From contig QWII01000051.1 of NCBI GenBank assembly GCA_021405325.1, positions 3,201-67,200 of the forward strand: a DNA stretch of 64,000 nucleotides. The letters run 5' to 3'. Origin of the DNA: Caldilinea sp. CFX5. Its GTDB lineage: Bacteria > Chloroflexota > Anaerolineae > Caldilineales > Caldilineaceae. The translations under genes were made by a program, and so were the position numbers. Shown one piece after another: positions 43,600 to 55,313 of this stretch (its first letter is position 1; every line of letters begins with the position of its first letter). A model generated the notes under the pieces. The model was not told where the DNA came from. It did no database searches and saw only the letters and a program-made list of their open reading frames with translations.

Positions 43600-44232
43600 T
43601 TAGACCGACAAGGCGATCAACCACTGCGCCAGATAATAACTCCCCAACACAATCAACTGGGCGCTCCCAAAGCGTTGGCGAAAATGGTTGAGCGCCAGGG
43701 CGGCGTCGGAGAGTACAAAGAGGATCGCCCCCACTGCCGCTGATAGCGCCCACCCTTCACCGCGTTGCATAAACAAAGTGATTGCCAGCCACGCCATGAG
43801 TGAAATGGTCGCCATGTAGAACAGCACCGGTAGCCGCATGGCGCCCAGATGAGGGCGCAACAGCAGGTAGATCCCGCCGGCAAACAGGATCACCGGCACT
43901 CCCCACCACGATAACCCCCATAGCATCAACGCAGAAACAAAAGCGGCAATATACCACAAATGCGCCACCAGAAAACTGACCAACCCCGCCAGGAAGCGAT
44001 CCGACGGCAGCATGAGAAAGATGTCACCCGCTAGCGAAAAGAGCAAACCCGCCACAATGGCCGTCTGGTAGAAAGTGGAGACAGGCGCCGCCGCCACGAT
44101 GGCAAGAGTCAATAGTAAGGTCGTTGTCGTGGGTTTGGCGCAGTAGACCAACCAGCGCGGCCCCCGGTACTCAGCAAAAATATGGAATACAGCCGTACTT
44201 AAGGCTAGTAGGGAAAGTACATACATTGTCAT
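43600..44232 (-). CDS. Lysoplasmalogenase (YhhN family)
   Basis: 210 aa with about eight membrane helices. The family features are FAEYRGPRWLVYCAKPTTTTLLLTLAI near the N-terminus, AGLLFSLAGDIFLMLPSDRFLAGLVSFLVAHLWYIAAF in the middle, and VGAILFVLSDAALALNHF near the end; the Asp residues in SLAGD and LSDA are the conserved ones. It would hydrolyse the vinyl ether of lysoplasmalogens or act in lipid turnover. The ATG lies about 6 nt after a -10 box, so the mRNA may be leaderless. Confidence 0.88.
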   Translation of the reverse strand: MTMYVLSLLALSTAVFHIFAEYRGPRWLVYCAKPTTTTLLLTLAIVAAAPVSTFYQTAIVAGLLFSLAGDIFLMLPSDRFLAGLVSFLVAHLWYIAAFVSALMLWGLSWWGVPVILFAGGIYLLLRPHLGAMRLPVLFYMATISLMAWLAITLFMQRGEGWALSAAVGAILFVLSDAALALNHFRQRFGSAQLIVLGSYYLAQWLIALSV

Positions 44233-44237
44233 AAGGA

Positions 44238-44266
44238 TTCATAAAAATAACGTAATTTTCTGTCAA
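44238..44266 (-). promoter_or_regulatory. Promoter of the lysoplasmalogenase gene
   Basis: On the minus strand: TTGACA (44261-44266), a 17-nt spacer, then TATGAA (44238-44243). The ATG follows after 5 nt, which leaves almost no leader. Confidence 0.6.
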
Positions 44267-44272
44267 ACAAAT

Positions 44273-44300
44273 TTGCATTATTGGGAATTTTGTCTATAAT
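44273..44300 (+). promoter_or_regulatory. Promoter of the 44501 gene
   Basis: TTGCAT (44273-44278), 16-nt spacer, perfect TATAAT (44295-44300). It faces the opposite way from the lysoplasmalogenase promoter; the -35 boxes lie back to back, 6 nt apart. A leader of about 190 nt follows. Confidence 0.6.
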
Positions 44301-44500
44301 CCGTTTCAGCAATCCTTGTACATCCTATAGACAAGCGATCATCAACAACGCACAACGGGCAATTATACCTGATTCATCTTGATACCACCTTCACGCGACT
44401 TTCCGCCAGCATCTCACAACATTGTTACTTTCATTGCCGCTACCCTGTGCGCTTGCCCTGGCGCTTTCCTACCCTATCTCTATTGAAAGGCGGATCTGTC

Positions 44501-45034
44501 ATGGTAATCATTGTACGAGTGTTAACAGTTGTTTACGGTTTTTTGCTCTTCTTTCCCATCCCTCCCATCCAACCCTTCCTGCCCAGGCCGCCACGGGCCG
44601 TCCCAACCCAACCGGCCGTCACTCAGCGTCAACCGGCCCACGTAACGGTGATCAGTACACAGCCCCATTCGCAGACCACAAGCCACAACGGCGAAACGGA
44701 GTTGCAATGGCTCTACACCAGAGTGGCTGCCCGCAGTTTGGGGGAGGGCGCCTTTGCCCTGGCCGAGATCGCCTGTACGATCAAAAATCGGCTTCACATC
44801 TCGCGCAATTCGTTAGCGAATGTGCTGCGCGCCTATCGCGCCCGTGATGTGACGCCCAAGCCGGCTCATGTTGAGATTGTCCGCCAAGTCTTTGAAGGCG
44901 AATTGCCCTGTCCATCAACCTGGTGGTATGCCTTGAGCCTGCAAGACACCTACTCCTGGCGACCGCACCAACGTCCACCAGTGAAAACGATCAAACAGAA
45001 TGAACGCAAGCAGATTTTGATCTTTGACCGGTGA
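44501..45034 (+). CDS. Hypothetical membrane-anchored protein, possibly cell-wall-hydrolase related
   Basis: 177 aa from ATG 44501 (GAAAGGCGGA upstream). One N-terminal helix (VIIVRVLTVVYGFLLFF) is followed by a Pro/Gln/Thr-rich linker and then a helical domain: ELQWLYTRVAARSLGEGAFALAEIACTIKNRLH. The ALAEIACTIKNRL stretch recalls the AxxIxNR core of SleB-type cell-wall hydrolases, but the usual catalytic EARGE is not conserved. It ends YSWRPHQRP... with a basic tail. No firm function. Confidence 0.6.
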   Translation: MVIIVRVLTVVYGFLLFFPIPPIQPFLPRPPRAVPTQPAVTQRQPAHVTVISTQPHSQTTSHNGETELQWLYTRVAARSLGEGAFALAEIACTIKNRLHISRNSLANVLRAYRARDVTPKPAHVEIVRQVFEGELPCPSTWWYALSLQDTYSWRPHQRPPVKTIKQNERKQILIFDR

Positions 45035-45036
45035 GG

Positions 45037-45135
45037 ACAGAGGACAAGGAGACAGGAGACAAGGAGACAGGAGACAAGGAGACACGAGATAATCTTGATG
45101 ATGTCTTCCTGTCTCGTGTCTCGTGTCTCCTATCT
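45037..45135. repeat. Inverted-arm repeat of 7-8 bp words (locus K)
   Basis: The left arm alternates GAGACAG and GAGACAAG; the right arm is built of TGTCTCG/TGTCTCC units, its complement. It lies between two convergent genes and could form a long imperfect hairpin ending transcripts from both sides. Confidence 0.65.
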
Positions 45136-45139
45136 CACG

Positions 45140-46558
45140 CTACCCTGCCACGGACGGTCGCTGCCGCCAGAAACCGGTCGCCTCCTGGAAGGCGTAGGCT
45201 AACTGTAAGACGCCAAAGTCATCCTGGTGGCGCCCCACAATCTGTACGCCGACCGGCAGCCCTTCCGCGGTAAACCCGCAAGGCACCGAAATCGCCGGTA
45301 GCCCGGTAACGGTGATGAAGTAGCACGATTTCATCCAATCAATGTACGTTGCCATCGCGACGCCGTTAATCTCTGTAATATATTCCTGTGTAACCGGGAA
45401 GGGCGGCACCTGGCTGACTGGTAGAATCAAATATTCGTAGGTTTCCATAAATTCGCGCACGCGGTGGTAGAGCAGGGTGCGTTTCATTTCGGCGCGGCTG
45501 ATTTGCGGGCCGGTCAACTGACGTCCAGCTTCGGCATTCCAAATCACCGTCTCCTTGAATTGATCGCGATGCTGCTCAATCAAATCGGCATACGAAAGCT
45601 CGAAGGCCCAGGCGCGCCAGACTTTAAAGACTTCATCCGCGTCGCGAAAGTCGGGGTGGGCATCGTCCACCAAACAGCCCAGCGCTTCAAAGACCGGGCG
45701 TTGCTGGTCAATCGTCGTTGTTATGCGTGGATCTACCGGAAAATCGCCTAGATCATGACTCCAGGCAATCCGCACGCCCTTGAAATCACGATCCAGCGGT
45801 TGGGCAAACAAGCTCCCTGGCTCCCGAATGGCAATGGGGGCGCGCGGATCCGGCCCCGCTAGCGCCGTCAACATCAAGGCTACATCCTGCACCGTGCGCG
45901 CCATCGGACCTTGCACGGAAATGGGGAACCAGCCCACTGCCTTGGGCCAGGTCGGCACCCGCCCCGGTGAGGGGCGCAAGCCGACCACATTACAGAAGTT
46001 GGCCGGGTTGCGCAACGATCCCCCCATATCACTGCCGTCGGCAAGCGGAATCATGCCGCAAGCCAGCGCCACCGCTGCGCCGCCGCTGCTGCCGCCACAG
46101 GTTTTGCTGGTGTCATAAGGGTTGAGTGTGGCGCCAAAGACCGGGTTAAAGGTCTGCGAACCGGCGCCAAACTCCGGCGTATTGGTCTTGCCGATGGTGA
46201 TGGCGCCGCCGCCACGCAGCCGTTCAATGATCAATTCATCAAAATCCGGCACATGATCCTTAAAGAGCGGCGACCCTTGTGTTGTGCGGATGCCTTTGGT
46301 CGCCACCAGGTCTTTATGGGCCATCGGCAGGCCATGTAATGGCCCAACCGCTGCCCCGCGCGCCATCTGTTCATCCGCCGCTTGGGCGCCGGCCAGCGCC
46401 AGTTCCGGCAGCAAGGTGACAATGGCATTCACTTTGGGGTTAACCTGTTCAATCTGGGCCAGGTGGGCGCTCATAACTTCATGGGCGGAAAGCCGGCGCC
46501 GGCGGATCAGGTGCGCCAGTTCAGTTGCAGTCATAAAACAGAGTTCATTGGCAGCCAT
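45140..46558 (-). CDS. Amidase signature family enzyme
   Basis: 472 aa, normal length. The Ser-cisSer-Lys triad is complete: Lys82 in PMAHKDL, cis-Ser157 in CGGSSGGAAVALACG and the nucleophile Ser181 in GSDMGGSLRNPA (24 residues apart, as usual). It hydrolyses an amide, with unknown substrate; it lacks neighbours of the GatCAB type, so a tRNA amidotransferase role is unlikely. Transcribed from an extended -10 promoter; divergent from the HD-domain gene. Confidence 0.93.
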   Translation of the reverse strand: MAANELCFMTATELAHLIRRRRLSAHEVMSAHLAQIEQVNPKVNAIVTLLPELALAGAQAADEQMARGAAVGPLHGLPMAHKDLVATKGIRTTQGSPLFKDHVPDFDELIIERLRGGGAITIGKTNTPEFGAGSQTFNPVFGATLNPYDTSKTCGGSSGGAAVALACGMIPLADGSDMGGSLRNPANFCNVVGLRPSPGRVPTWPKAVGWFPISVQGPMARTVQDVALMLTALAGPDPRAPIAIREPGSLFAQPLDRDFKGVRIAWSHDLGDFPVDPRITTTIDQQRPVFEALGCLVDDAHPDFRDADEVFKVWRAWAFELSYADLIEQHRDQFKETVIWNAEAGRQLTGPQISRAEMKRTLLYHRVREFMETYEYLILPVSQVPPFPVTQEYITEINGVAMATYIDWMKSCYFITVTGLPAISVPCGFTAEGLPVGVQIVGRHQDDFGVLQLAYAFQEATGFWRQRPSVAG

Positions 46559-46605
46559 CTGTGTTCCTCTTTTTCGCGATCAGGTTTGCTAATTATTGAT
46601 TCAAC

Positions 46606-46614
46606 CATTATAGC
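46606..46614 (-). promoter_or_regulatory. Extended -10 promoter of the amidase gene
   Basis: TGCTATAAT on the minus strand: TGn directly before a perfect -10. No good -35 at 17 nt. A leader of about 40 nt precedes the ATG. Confidence 0.6.
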
Positions 46615-46665
46615 ACGCGGAAGCGCACAAGGTGTAAGTGGATTAGGCCGATCAGCGTAGCTTTC

Positions 46666-46674
46666 TGTTATAAT
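46666..46674 (+). promoter_or_regulatory. Extended -10 promoter placed 6 nt before the HD gene start
   Basis: TGTTATAAT with the -10 at 46669-46674, then GGCGCC and the ATG at 46681. Transcription should start at or within a base or two of the ATG, giving a leaderless mRNA; there is no Shine-Dalgarno. Confidence 0.65.
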
Positions 46675-46680
46675 GGCGCC

Positions 46681-47691
46681 ATGTTAATTCAAGACCGTCT
46701 TTATGGCCCCGTTACAATTACCGAACCCGTGTTGCTTGATCTGCTCAATACCTGGGCGCTCCAGCGGCTGGACGGCGTCTTGCAACATGGCGTGTCGGCG
46801 CAAGTCGGCGTCACCAGCCGCACCAGCCGCCGGGAGCATTCGATCGGCGCCATGCTGCTGGTGCGTCGCTTGGGCGCCGATCTGCCGGAGCAGATTGCCG
46901 CCCTCTTGCATGATGTCAGCCACACCGCTATGAGCCATGTGATCGACTATCTCTTTGCCCGCCATAATTCACAAAGTTATCACGACGAGCGCAAGGAATG
47001 GTTTGTCGCCCAATCGGATATTCCAACGGTGCTGATCCGTTACGGCTACGACTGGCGAGCGCTGTTACATGAAGAAGATTTCTCATTGCTGGAACAACCG
47101 TCGCCGGCCCTTTGTGCGGATCGACTCGATTACTTTCTGCGCGATGGGTACGATTTGGGGATTGTCGATCAAGCTGCTATCGCCTATGTTCTACACCATC
47201 TTACGGTGCTTGACGGGCGGATGGTGTTGGATGATGTGGAAGCAGCCCGGCAGTTAGCCTATGGCTTTCTGGCTGCCGATGACGCCAGTTGGTCAAATTT
47301 CCGCGAAGTCGGTTTGTATGAGCTGACCGCCCAGGCTTTGCGACTGGCCCTCGCGAAAGGGTTGATTACTGAGACCGATCTATGGGGCACCGATGATGCC
47401 TTGTGGCGCGCCTTGTACCAGAGTCCCAACCCGGAGTTGCACTACTACCTCCGCTTTGTGGACAAGCGCACCGCATTTGTCAGGGATGCCACGGCGCCCA
47501 CCTTCACCGTGACGACCAAGATTCGCACGCTCGATCCGGATGTGTACTACCAGGGGAATGTGATGCGCTTCTCTGCCATTGAGCCGGCCTTTGCTGCCTA
47601 CCGTGAAGCCTATCTGGCGCAAAAGCAAGGTGCGTGGCCCATTCGTGTCGTCGGCTTTCAACCATCCGTTGTGACAGGGACAGCAGCATGA
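46681..47691 (+). CDS. HD-domain phosphohydrolase-type protein
   Basis: 336 aa. Metal ligands of the HD superfamily are visible: His53 in RREHSIGAMLLV, His77-Asp78 in AALLHDVSHTAMSHV, and Asp144-type later in CADRLDYFLRD. This is the dGTPase/deoxyguanosinetriphosphatase-like layout, HSIG...LLHDVSHTA...DRLDYFLRD. Substrate unknown; nucleotides are most common. It begins on a leaderless promoter and overlaps the P1 peptidase by ATGA. Confidence 0.85.
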   Translation: MLIQDRLYGPVTITEPVLLDLLNTWALQRLDGVLQHGVSAQVGVTSRTSRREHSIGAMLLVRRLGADLPEQIAALLHDVSHTAMSHVIDYLFARHNSQSYHDERKEWFVAQSDIPTVLIRYGYDWRALLHEEDFSLLEQPSPALCADRLDYFLRDGYDLGIVDQAAIAYVLHHLTVLDGRMVLDDVEAARQLAYGFLAADDASWSNFREVGLYELTAQALRLALAKGLITETDLWGTDDALWRALYQSPNPELHYYLRFVDKRTAFVRDATAPTFTVTTKIRTLDPDVYYQGNVMRFSAIEPAFAAYREAYLAQKQGAWPIRVVGFQPSVVTGTAA

Positions 47692-48773
47692 GCGGGCAGA
47701 GGGAAGATCGCACACGCTGTCGTTTTCGCGACGTGGGGCTGTCCTGCGGCGTTTTACCAACCGGTCCCTTGAATGCCATCACCGATGTGGCCGGTGTTTT
47801 GGTGGGTCATTTTACGCTGGTCGAAGGGGACGAAATTCGCACCGGCGCCACCGCCATTTTGCCCCATGCCGGCAATCTCTATCAAGAGAAAGTACCTGCC
47901 GGCGTTGTCGTGGGCAATGGCTATGGCAAATTGATGGGCAGCACCCAAATTGCTGAACTGGGCGAGATCGAAACGCCGATTGTCTTGACCAATACCCTGG
48001 CTGTACCCCGCGCCGCTGATGCGATCTTGGACTGGACGCTGGCGCAACCGGGCAACGAAGCGGTCGGTTCGGTCAACATGGTGGTGGGCGAGACGAACGA
48101 CGGTTATTTGAACAATATTCGCCGCCGCGTTTTAACGCCCGCCCTGATTGGACAGGCCATCACAACCGCCCAACCGGGGCCGGTGGCCGAGGGGTGTGTC
48201 GGCGCCGGCACGGGTACAGTGGCCTTTGGCTGGAAAGGCGGGATCGGCACGAGTTCGCGCCATTTGCCTATGCCGTTGGGTGACTACACCGTAGGGGTGT
48301 TGGTGCAATCCAATTACGGCGGCGTCTTACAAATTGCCGGTCAACCGATCGGTCAGCAGCTTGGCCAATATTACCTGCGCGAACAACTGGCCCCAACTCC
48401 ACCAGCCGAACGGGCGGACGGTTCCATTATGATCATCGTTGCCACCGATGCCCCACTCTCGGATCGGAACTTGACCCGCCTGGCGCAGCGCGCCCTCGCC
48501 GGGTTGGCCCGCACCGGCGCCGCCATGAGCAACGGTTCAGGTGACTATGTAATAGCCTTTTCCACCGCAATGGCGGTGCGCCGGAAACCGTTGCCAACCG
48601 GATCGTTACGGGCGACGCTGGAAGCGCCCAACGATCAACTCTCACCCCTCTTCCAGGCCGTCATCGAAGCCACCGAAGAAGCCATCTATAATTCGCTCTG
48701 CATGGCGACGACGATGAGTGGTCATCGCGGACACACAGTACAAGCCCTCCCGCTACACGCCATTCGTCGATAA
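47688..48773 (+). CDS. P1 family peptidase (DmpA/BapA-type Ntn hydrolase)
   Basis: 361 aa from ATG 47688. The self-cleavage site is Gly245-Ser246 in ADGSIMIIVATDAPLS, after which Ser246 becomes the N-terminal nucleophile. ITDVAGVLVGHFTL and VVGETNDGYLNNI are the other family blocks. Members cleave N-terminal amino acids or beta-peptides. It is cotranslated with the HD gene through the ATGA overlap and followed by a strong terminator. Confidence 0.93.
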   Translation: MSGQREDRTRCRFRDVGLSCGVLPTGPLNAITDVAGVLVGHFTLVEGDEIRTGATAILPHAGNLYQEKVPAGVVVGNGYGKLMGSTQIAELGEIETPIVLTNTLAVPRAADAILDWTLAQPGNEAVGSVNMVVGETNDGYLNNIRRRVLTPALIGQAITTAQPGPVAEGCVGAGTGTVAFGWKGGIGTSSRHLPMPLGDYTVGVLVQSNYGGVLQIAGQPIGQQLGQYYLREQLAPTPPAERADGSIMIIVATDAPLSDRNLTRLAQRALAGLARTGAAMSNGSGDYVIAFSTAMAVRRKPLPTGSLRATLEAPNDQLSPLFQAVIEATEEAIYNSLCMATTMSGHRGHTVQALPLHAIRR

Positions 48774-48797
48774 CACAACTTCATAGAAAACAGAAGA

Positions 48798-48843
48798 CCC
48801 GCCATTGCTCCTGACAAACGAGGAGCAGTGGCGGGCCTTTTTT
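48798..48843 (+). terminator. Rho-independent terminator after the P1 peptidase gene
   Basis: 15-bp stem CCCGCCATTGCTCCT (48798-48812) with AGGAGCAGTGGCGGG (48821-48835), 8-nt loop, then a run of six T (48838-48843). The stem has one G-T type mismatch. Confidence 0.85.
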
Positions 48844-48851
48844 GATCCTCC

Positions 48852-48905
48852 CCCCAACCACCGCGTAGAGGCACGATATATCGTGCCTCTACGCGGTGGT
48901 TGGGG
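48852..48905. repeat. Perfect 54-bp palindrome
   Basis: Two exact 27-nt arms meet at 48878/48879; the arm includes CCACCGCGTAGAGGCACG. It lies between the terminator of the P1 peptidase and the stop of katG and could end katG transcripts. The GTAGAGGC core is shared with the 70-bp palindrome at 11802. Confidence 0.9.
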
Positions 48906-48913
48906 AACCTTAA

Positions 48914-51214
<2,301 letters not shown>

Positions 51215-51460
51215 TTAACGCCACGCTAACTGACAACTCCGTAATTGACTATATGGTATGCGGGGCCGCACTGGCATTGCAGCGACAGTCATACGCTCCC
51301 GCAGAACCTGCACGTTGTAGGTTGAACGAACTATTGGAAAAAAGAGAAACTACAGGATGATTTTACCTAGAATTGCCAAATCTGTCTAGAACGGTGATCT
51401 GTCTAAACGGTGAAGAAGCGGATAGAATTCACCAATTCCTGATAGGGTGGTGCGGCTCAT

Positions 51461-51489
51461 TTGGCAACGGCGCTGTTTTCGGCTATCAT
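51461..51489 (+). promoter_or_regulatory. Promoter of the BMP-family ABC importer operon
   Basis: TTGGCA (51461-51466), exactly 17-nt spacer, TATCAT (51484-51489); each hexamer is one change from consensus. The leader is about 90 nt. Apart from this and the katG inverted repeat, the 482-base gap shows nothing else. Confidence 0.65.
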
Positions 51490-51585
51490 CGCGGGTTGAC
51501 AAGACAAGTGCAACAGCACAGATGTCGTCCCCGTTAATAGGCGGGCGCCCTCTGGCTCTGTATATCATCAAACAAGGAGCGCTAC

Positions 51586-52620
51586 ATGCAAAAACGATTT
51601 ATGCCCACGCTGATTGTGCTATTGCTGCTGCTGGTAGCCGGCTGTGTGGCGCAACCCACCGGCGGTTCAACCAATGCGGCCCCCAATCTAAAGCGTGTTG
51701 TCTATGTCATCAATGGCGCCTTGGGGGACAACGCCTTCTATGATTCTGGTCAGGCCGGCATTGATCAGATCAAAAACGAATATGGCGTCGAGACGCGCAC
51801 GATTGAGACCAACTTTGACGCCGGCCAGTATGAACCGGCGCTGCAAGCGGCTGTCACCTATGCCGATGTGATCTTTGTCATCTCCTATGGCTTTGAGGAT
51901 CAGTTGAAAGAATATGCCGACAATAACCCCGGCAAGATTTTTGTCAACATCGACACCGTGGTCGAGAACAGCAAAGACACGATTACTTCGGTCGATTTTA
52001 TTGAAGAAGAGAGCGCTTATCTGACCGGTGTCGTCGCCGGCTTGACGACGTTAGAGACTTCCCTGCCGGGGATCAATGCCGACAAGATCATCGGCGCGGT
52101 GGGGGGCGATGTTGATCCGGTGATCAACGCCTTTATCTTTGCCTACACCAATGGCGCCCATGCGGTGGATCCGGAAATCCAGGTGGAAAGCAAATTCCTC
52201 GGCAGTTGGGATGACACCGCCAAGGGCAAACAAGCCGCGCTCCAACTCTATGACCAGAATGCCGATATCGTCTTCCAGATCGCCGCCGCTGCCGGCCTAG
52301 GCGTCTTACAGGCGGCCGAAGAGCGGGGTCTCTATGCCATTGGCGCCGATACCAACCAGAATGATCTCGCCCCCGGCCATGTCGTCGCCAGCGACCTGAA
52401 AAATGTCGGCCAGGCGATTGTCGATGTTTACAAGACAATCAACGACGGCAGCTACCAACCCGGCCAGATTTTAGAATATGGCCTCGCCAGCGGTGGCGTC
52501 GATGTCACCTTTGAAGCGCAACAGCAACCGCTGCCTCAAGCGCTGATCGACAAGGTGATGGCCGTGCGCCAGGAAATCATTGACGGCAAATTGAAGATCG
52601 AGCGGTACACGGGTCAATAA
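51586..52620 (+). CDS. BMP-family ABC transporter substrate-binding lipoprotein
   Basis: 344 aa. Signal peptide with lipobox LVAGC, giving a lipid-anchored Cys20. The mature part has KRVVYVINGALGDNAFYDSGQAGIDQI, the opening of the PnrA/Med/BMP family, and later VFQIAAAAGLGVLQAAEERGLYAIGADTNQND. Such proteins bind purine nucleosides and some bind riboflavin or sugars. AAGGAG lies 8 nt before the ATG. First gene of the importer operon. Confidence 0.92.
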   Translation: MQKRFMPTLIVLLLLLVAGCVAQPTGGSTNAAPNLKRVVYVINGALGDNAFYDSGQAGIDQIKNEYGVETRTIETNFDAGQYEPALQAAVTYADVIFVISYGFEDQLKEYADNNPGKIFVNIDTVVENSKDTITSVDFIEEESAYLTGVVAGLTTLETSLPGINADKIIGAVGGDVDPVINAFIFAYTNGAHAVDPEIQVESKFLGSWDDTAKGKQAALQLYDQNADIVFQIAAAAGLGVLQAAEERGLYAIGADTNQNDLAPGHVVASDLKNVGQAIVDVYKTINDGSYQPGQILEYGLASGGVDVTFEAQQQPLPQALIDKVMAVRQEIIDGKLKIERYTGQ

Positions 52621-52696
52621 GCGATTGAGAGATTGAGAGATTAAGCGATTCAAACTTAATCTCTCAATCTCCCAATCGCTTAATCTCTCAATCGCT
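52621..52696. repeat. Inverted-arm repeat of 8-bp words (locus L)
   Basis: Left arm GATTGAGA GATTGAGA GATTAAGC, then a short centre, then TCTCAATC TCCCAATC GCTTAATC TCTCAATC on the right. All units are 8 bp. It fills the whole gap between the lipoprotein stop and the ATPase start, so an RNA hairpin could lower expression of the genes that follow. Confidence 0.75.
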
Positions 52697-54214
52697 ATGC
52701 ACCCAATCATCACCCTCCAAAACATCGTCAAAATCTATCCCCCTAACCTCGTCGCGCTCGACAAAGTCTCGGTTGATTTTCGCCAGGGGGAGATTCACGC
52801 CATTGTCGGTGAGAATGGCGCGGGCAAAAGCACCTTGATGAAGGTCTTGTATGGGCAAGAGGCGGCCAGCGCCGGCGTCATCACTTATCAGGGGCGACCG
52901 GTCCACTTTCGCCATCCGGGGGAGGCGATTGCCAACGGTATCGGCATGGTGCATCAGGAAATTTTGCTGATCCCGGAGTATACCGTTTGGCAGAACATTG
53001 TGCTGGGCGCCGAGCCGGTGGATCGCTGGGGGCGACTGGCTGTGGCGCAGGCGCGTCGTCAGGTGCAAGCGAAGATTGCCGAGTTCGGCTTTCAACTCGA
53101 CCCCGACGCGCTGGCGGCGGATCTCTCGGTGGCAGCGCAGCAGAAGGTCGAAATTCTCAAGCTGCTCTATCGCAATGTGACGGTGCTGATTCTCGATGAG
53201 CCGACCGCGGTCTTAACCCCGCAAGAGATTCCCCAACTCTTTGCCGAATTGCGCCGGCTGCGGGCGACCGGTCGCACTATTCTTTTTATTTCGCATCATC
53301 TCGATGAGGTATTGGCGTTGAGCGATCACATCACCGTCCTGCGCAAAGGGCAGTTTGTGGCGACGGTGGCCGCCGCCGAGACGGATGAGACCAAACTGGC
53401 GCGCCTGATGGTCGGTCGTGACCTACATCAAGCGCGCCGGCAGGCAACACAGCGCCTGGGAAACGCGGTCTTTACTGTCCGGAATCTCTCCTATGTGGAT
53501 AAAGGGGGTCGCCACCTGCTGATAGCGATCAACCTCACCGTGCGCGCCGGCGAGATTGTCGGCGTGGCCGGTGTGGAGGGGAATGGGCAATTTGAATTGG
53601 TGCAGTGCATTATTGGCCTGTTGCCGCCAACAAGCGGTGAGATTCAGGTGAATGGCGAACCCATCACCCAATTACCCATTCTTGCCCGCCGTGATCGTGT
53701 TTCCTTTGTGCCGCAGAATCGCCGCACCATGGGCGCAGCGGTGACGGCTTCCATCACCGAAAATATGTTGATGACCCACCACCGCTTGAATCCCCGCTTT
53801 ACGCGTTGGGGTGGTCGCTTGCTGGATATGCGCGAAGCCAATCGTTTTACCGATGAGGTGGAGGCGGCCTTCGGCGTGGTGATGCGGGACAATGAGCAGC
53901 CCTTTGGCTCACTCTCCGGTGGGAATCAACAGAAGATTGTTTTGGGGCGGGAACTGGCGCTGGATAACCCTTTTGTCCTGCTCGACCAGCCGACGCGCGG
54001 GCTGGATGTCGGGTCGATGGCCTATGTGCATGGGGTGATTACTCGCCTGAGCGAAGAGGGGCGCGCTGTGCTGCTGATCTCGGCGGACTTGGAGGAGTTA
54101 TTTGCCCTGGCCGATCGCATTGTGGTGCTGCACCGGGGGCGGCTGGTGGCGGACTTGCCGACAGGAAAGACGACAATGGCCGAAGTGGGGCAGTTTATGT
54201 TGGAAGGCCATTAA
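52697..54214 (+). CDS. ABC importer ATPase with two nucleotide-binding domains
   Basis: 505 aa. Domain 1 has Walker [13 protein letters not shown] and Walker [16 protein letters not shown]. Domain 2 has the degenerate Walker [13 protein letters not shown] usual in this family, then [16 protein letters not shown] and [13 protein letters not shown]. This is the double ATPase of nucleoside/simple-sugar importers (YufO/NupA type). No obvious Shine-Dalgarno: the repeat arm ends at the ATG. Confidence 0.93.
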   Translation: MHPIITLQNIVKIYPPNLVALDKVSVDFRQGEIHAIVGENGAGKSTLMKVLYGQEAASAGVITYQGRPVHFRHPGEAIANGIGMVHQEILLIPEYTVWQNIVLGAEPVDRWGRLAVAQARRQVQAKIAEFGFQLDPDALAADLSVAAQQKVEILKLLYRNVTVLILDEPTAVLTPQEIPQLFAELRRLRATGRTILFISHHLDEVLALSDHITVLRKGQFVATVAAAETDETKLARLMVGRDLHQARRQATQRLGNAVFTVRNLSYVDKGGRHLLIAINLTVRAGEIVGVAGVEGNGQFELVQCIIGLLPPTSGEIQVNGEPITQLPILARRDRVSFVPQNRRTMGAAVTASITENMLMTHHRLNPRFTRWGGRLLDMREANRFTDEVEAAFGVVMRDNEQPFGSLSGGNQQKIVLGRELALDNPFVLLDQPTRGLDVGSMAYVHGVITRLSEEGRAVLLISADLEELFALADRIVVLHRGRLVADLPTGKTTMAEVGQFMLEGH

Positions 54215-54275
54215 TCGAGGAGATCGCACGTGGGCGTGCGAACTCCTCAGATGCACAATAGAGAAAGACGGGGCG

Positions 54276-55313
54276 ATGGGGCGGAATCTGTTGAGCGGGG
54301 TGTTGGGGATTGGCGTCGGGTTGGTGTTGGGGGCGGTGATCATGCTGTTGCAGGGGTATGATCCGCTGGCAACCTATGGTGCGCTTTTTAGTTTTTCGCT
54401 CTTCGGGCTGTATCCGTTGGCGACGACGTTGAATAAGGCCGTGCCGTTGATCTTGACGGGGTTGTCGGCGTCGGTGGCCTTTGCATCAGGGCCGGTGAAC
54501 CTGGGCCAGCCGGGGCAGTTGGTGATGGGCGCCCTCTTTGCCACGATGGTGGGGCTGGCGGTCGATCTGCCGGCGGTGGTGATGATCCCGCTCTTGTTAC
54601 TGGCGGCGTTGGTGGGCGGGGCGCTCTGGGCAGGGCTGGCGGCGCTGTTGCGGCTCTGGTTCAACATGAGCGAGTTTATTACCACGCTCATGCTCAATAT
54701 GATTGCCGATTTCTTGACGCTCTGGGCCATCACCCAGCCGCTGGCCGACTCCGCCGCCTTTTCGCCGATGACGCCGGCCATTAGCGCCAGTGGTTGGCTG
54801 CCGGAAGTTGGCCCCTTTAGCAGCAGTGTCATCATCATGCTGCTGGCCTTTGGCGCCATCTGGTTTGTCTACAACCACTGGACCGCCGGCTACGAGTGGC
54901 GCATGACCGGCCAGAATGCGCTCTTTGCCCGTCTGGGCGGCTGCGCCATCAATCGCAACTATCTGACGGTCATGTTGGTGACGGGGGCTTTGGCTGGTCT
55001 GGCCGGTGGCCTGGTCATGATGGCCGGGCCGCATCGCTTTTTGCGCGGCCTGGGCGCCAACTATGCCTGGGATGGCGTTATGATCGCCGTCGTCGCCAAC
55101 AATGGGCTGACCGGCACGCTGCTCTACGGCTTCTTTTTCGCCGCCCTGCAAAGCGGCGCCCTGGGCATGGAACTGATCACCGCCGTCCCCAGCGAATTTA
55201 TCCAAGTTTTACAAGCCGTCATCGTCCTCGTCGGCGTCGCCGCCCGCGTCTATCTGGAAGTCGTCCGCGACCGCTGGCAGACCCGACGGCAGGCGGAATA
55301 CATGACAAGGTGA
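54276..55313 (+). CDS. ABC importer permease 1 (YufP/NupP type)
   Basis: 345 aa from ATG 54276; the open frame before it is a shadow of the ATPase gene. Eight to ten helices, with [28 protein letters not shown] and [19 protein letters not shown] typical of the BPD_transp_2 family, and the coupling-helix region [27 protein letters not shown]. The last residues MTR and the stop TGA (55311-55313) are encoded by the first repeat units that follow. Confidence 0.9.
   Translation: MGRNLLSGVLGIGVGLVLGAVIMLLQGYDPLATYGALFSFSLFGLYPLATTLNKAVPLILTGLSASVAFASGPVNLGQPGQLVMGALFATMVGLAVDLPAVVMIPLLLLAALVGGALWAGLAALLRLWFNMSEFITTLMLNMIADFLTLWAITQPLADSAAFSPMTPAISASGWLPEVGPFSSSVIIMLLAFGAIWFVYNHWTAGYEWRMTGQNALFARLGGCAINRNYLTVMLVTGALAGLAGGLVMMAGPHRFLRGLGANYAWDGVMIAVVANNGLTGTLLYGFFFAALQSGALGMELITAVPSEFIQVLQAVIVLVGVAARVYLEVVRDRWQTRRQAEYMTR

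Noticed and set aside
51496..51524. TTGACA at 51496 as promoter of the ABC importer operon
   Set aside because: No acceptable -10 lies 16-18 nt downstream. The TTGGCA-17-TATCAT pair just before it is far better.
54597..55205. 202-aa open frame on the minus strand
   Set aside because: Shadow of the permease 1 gene; a hydrophilic Gln/Gly/Arg-rich product with no motif.
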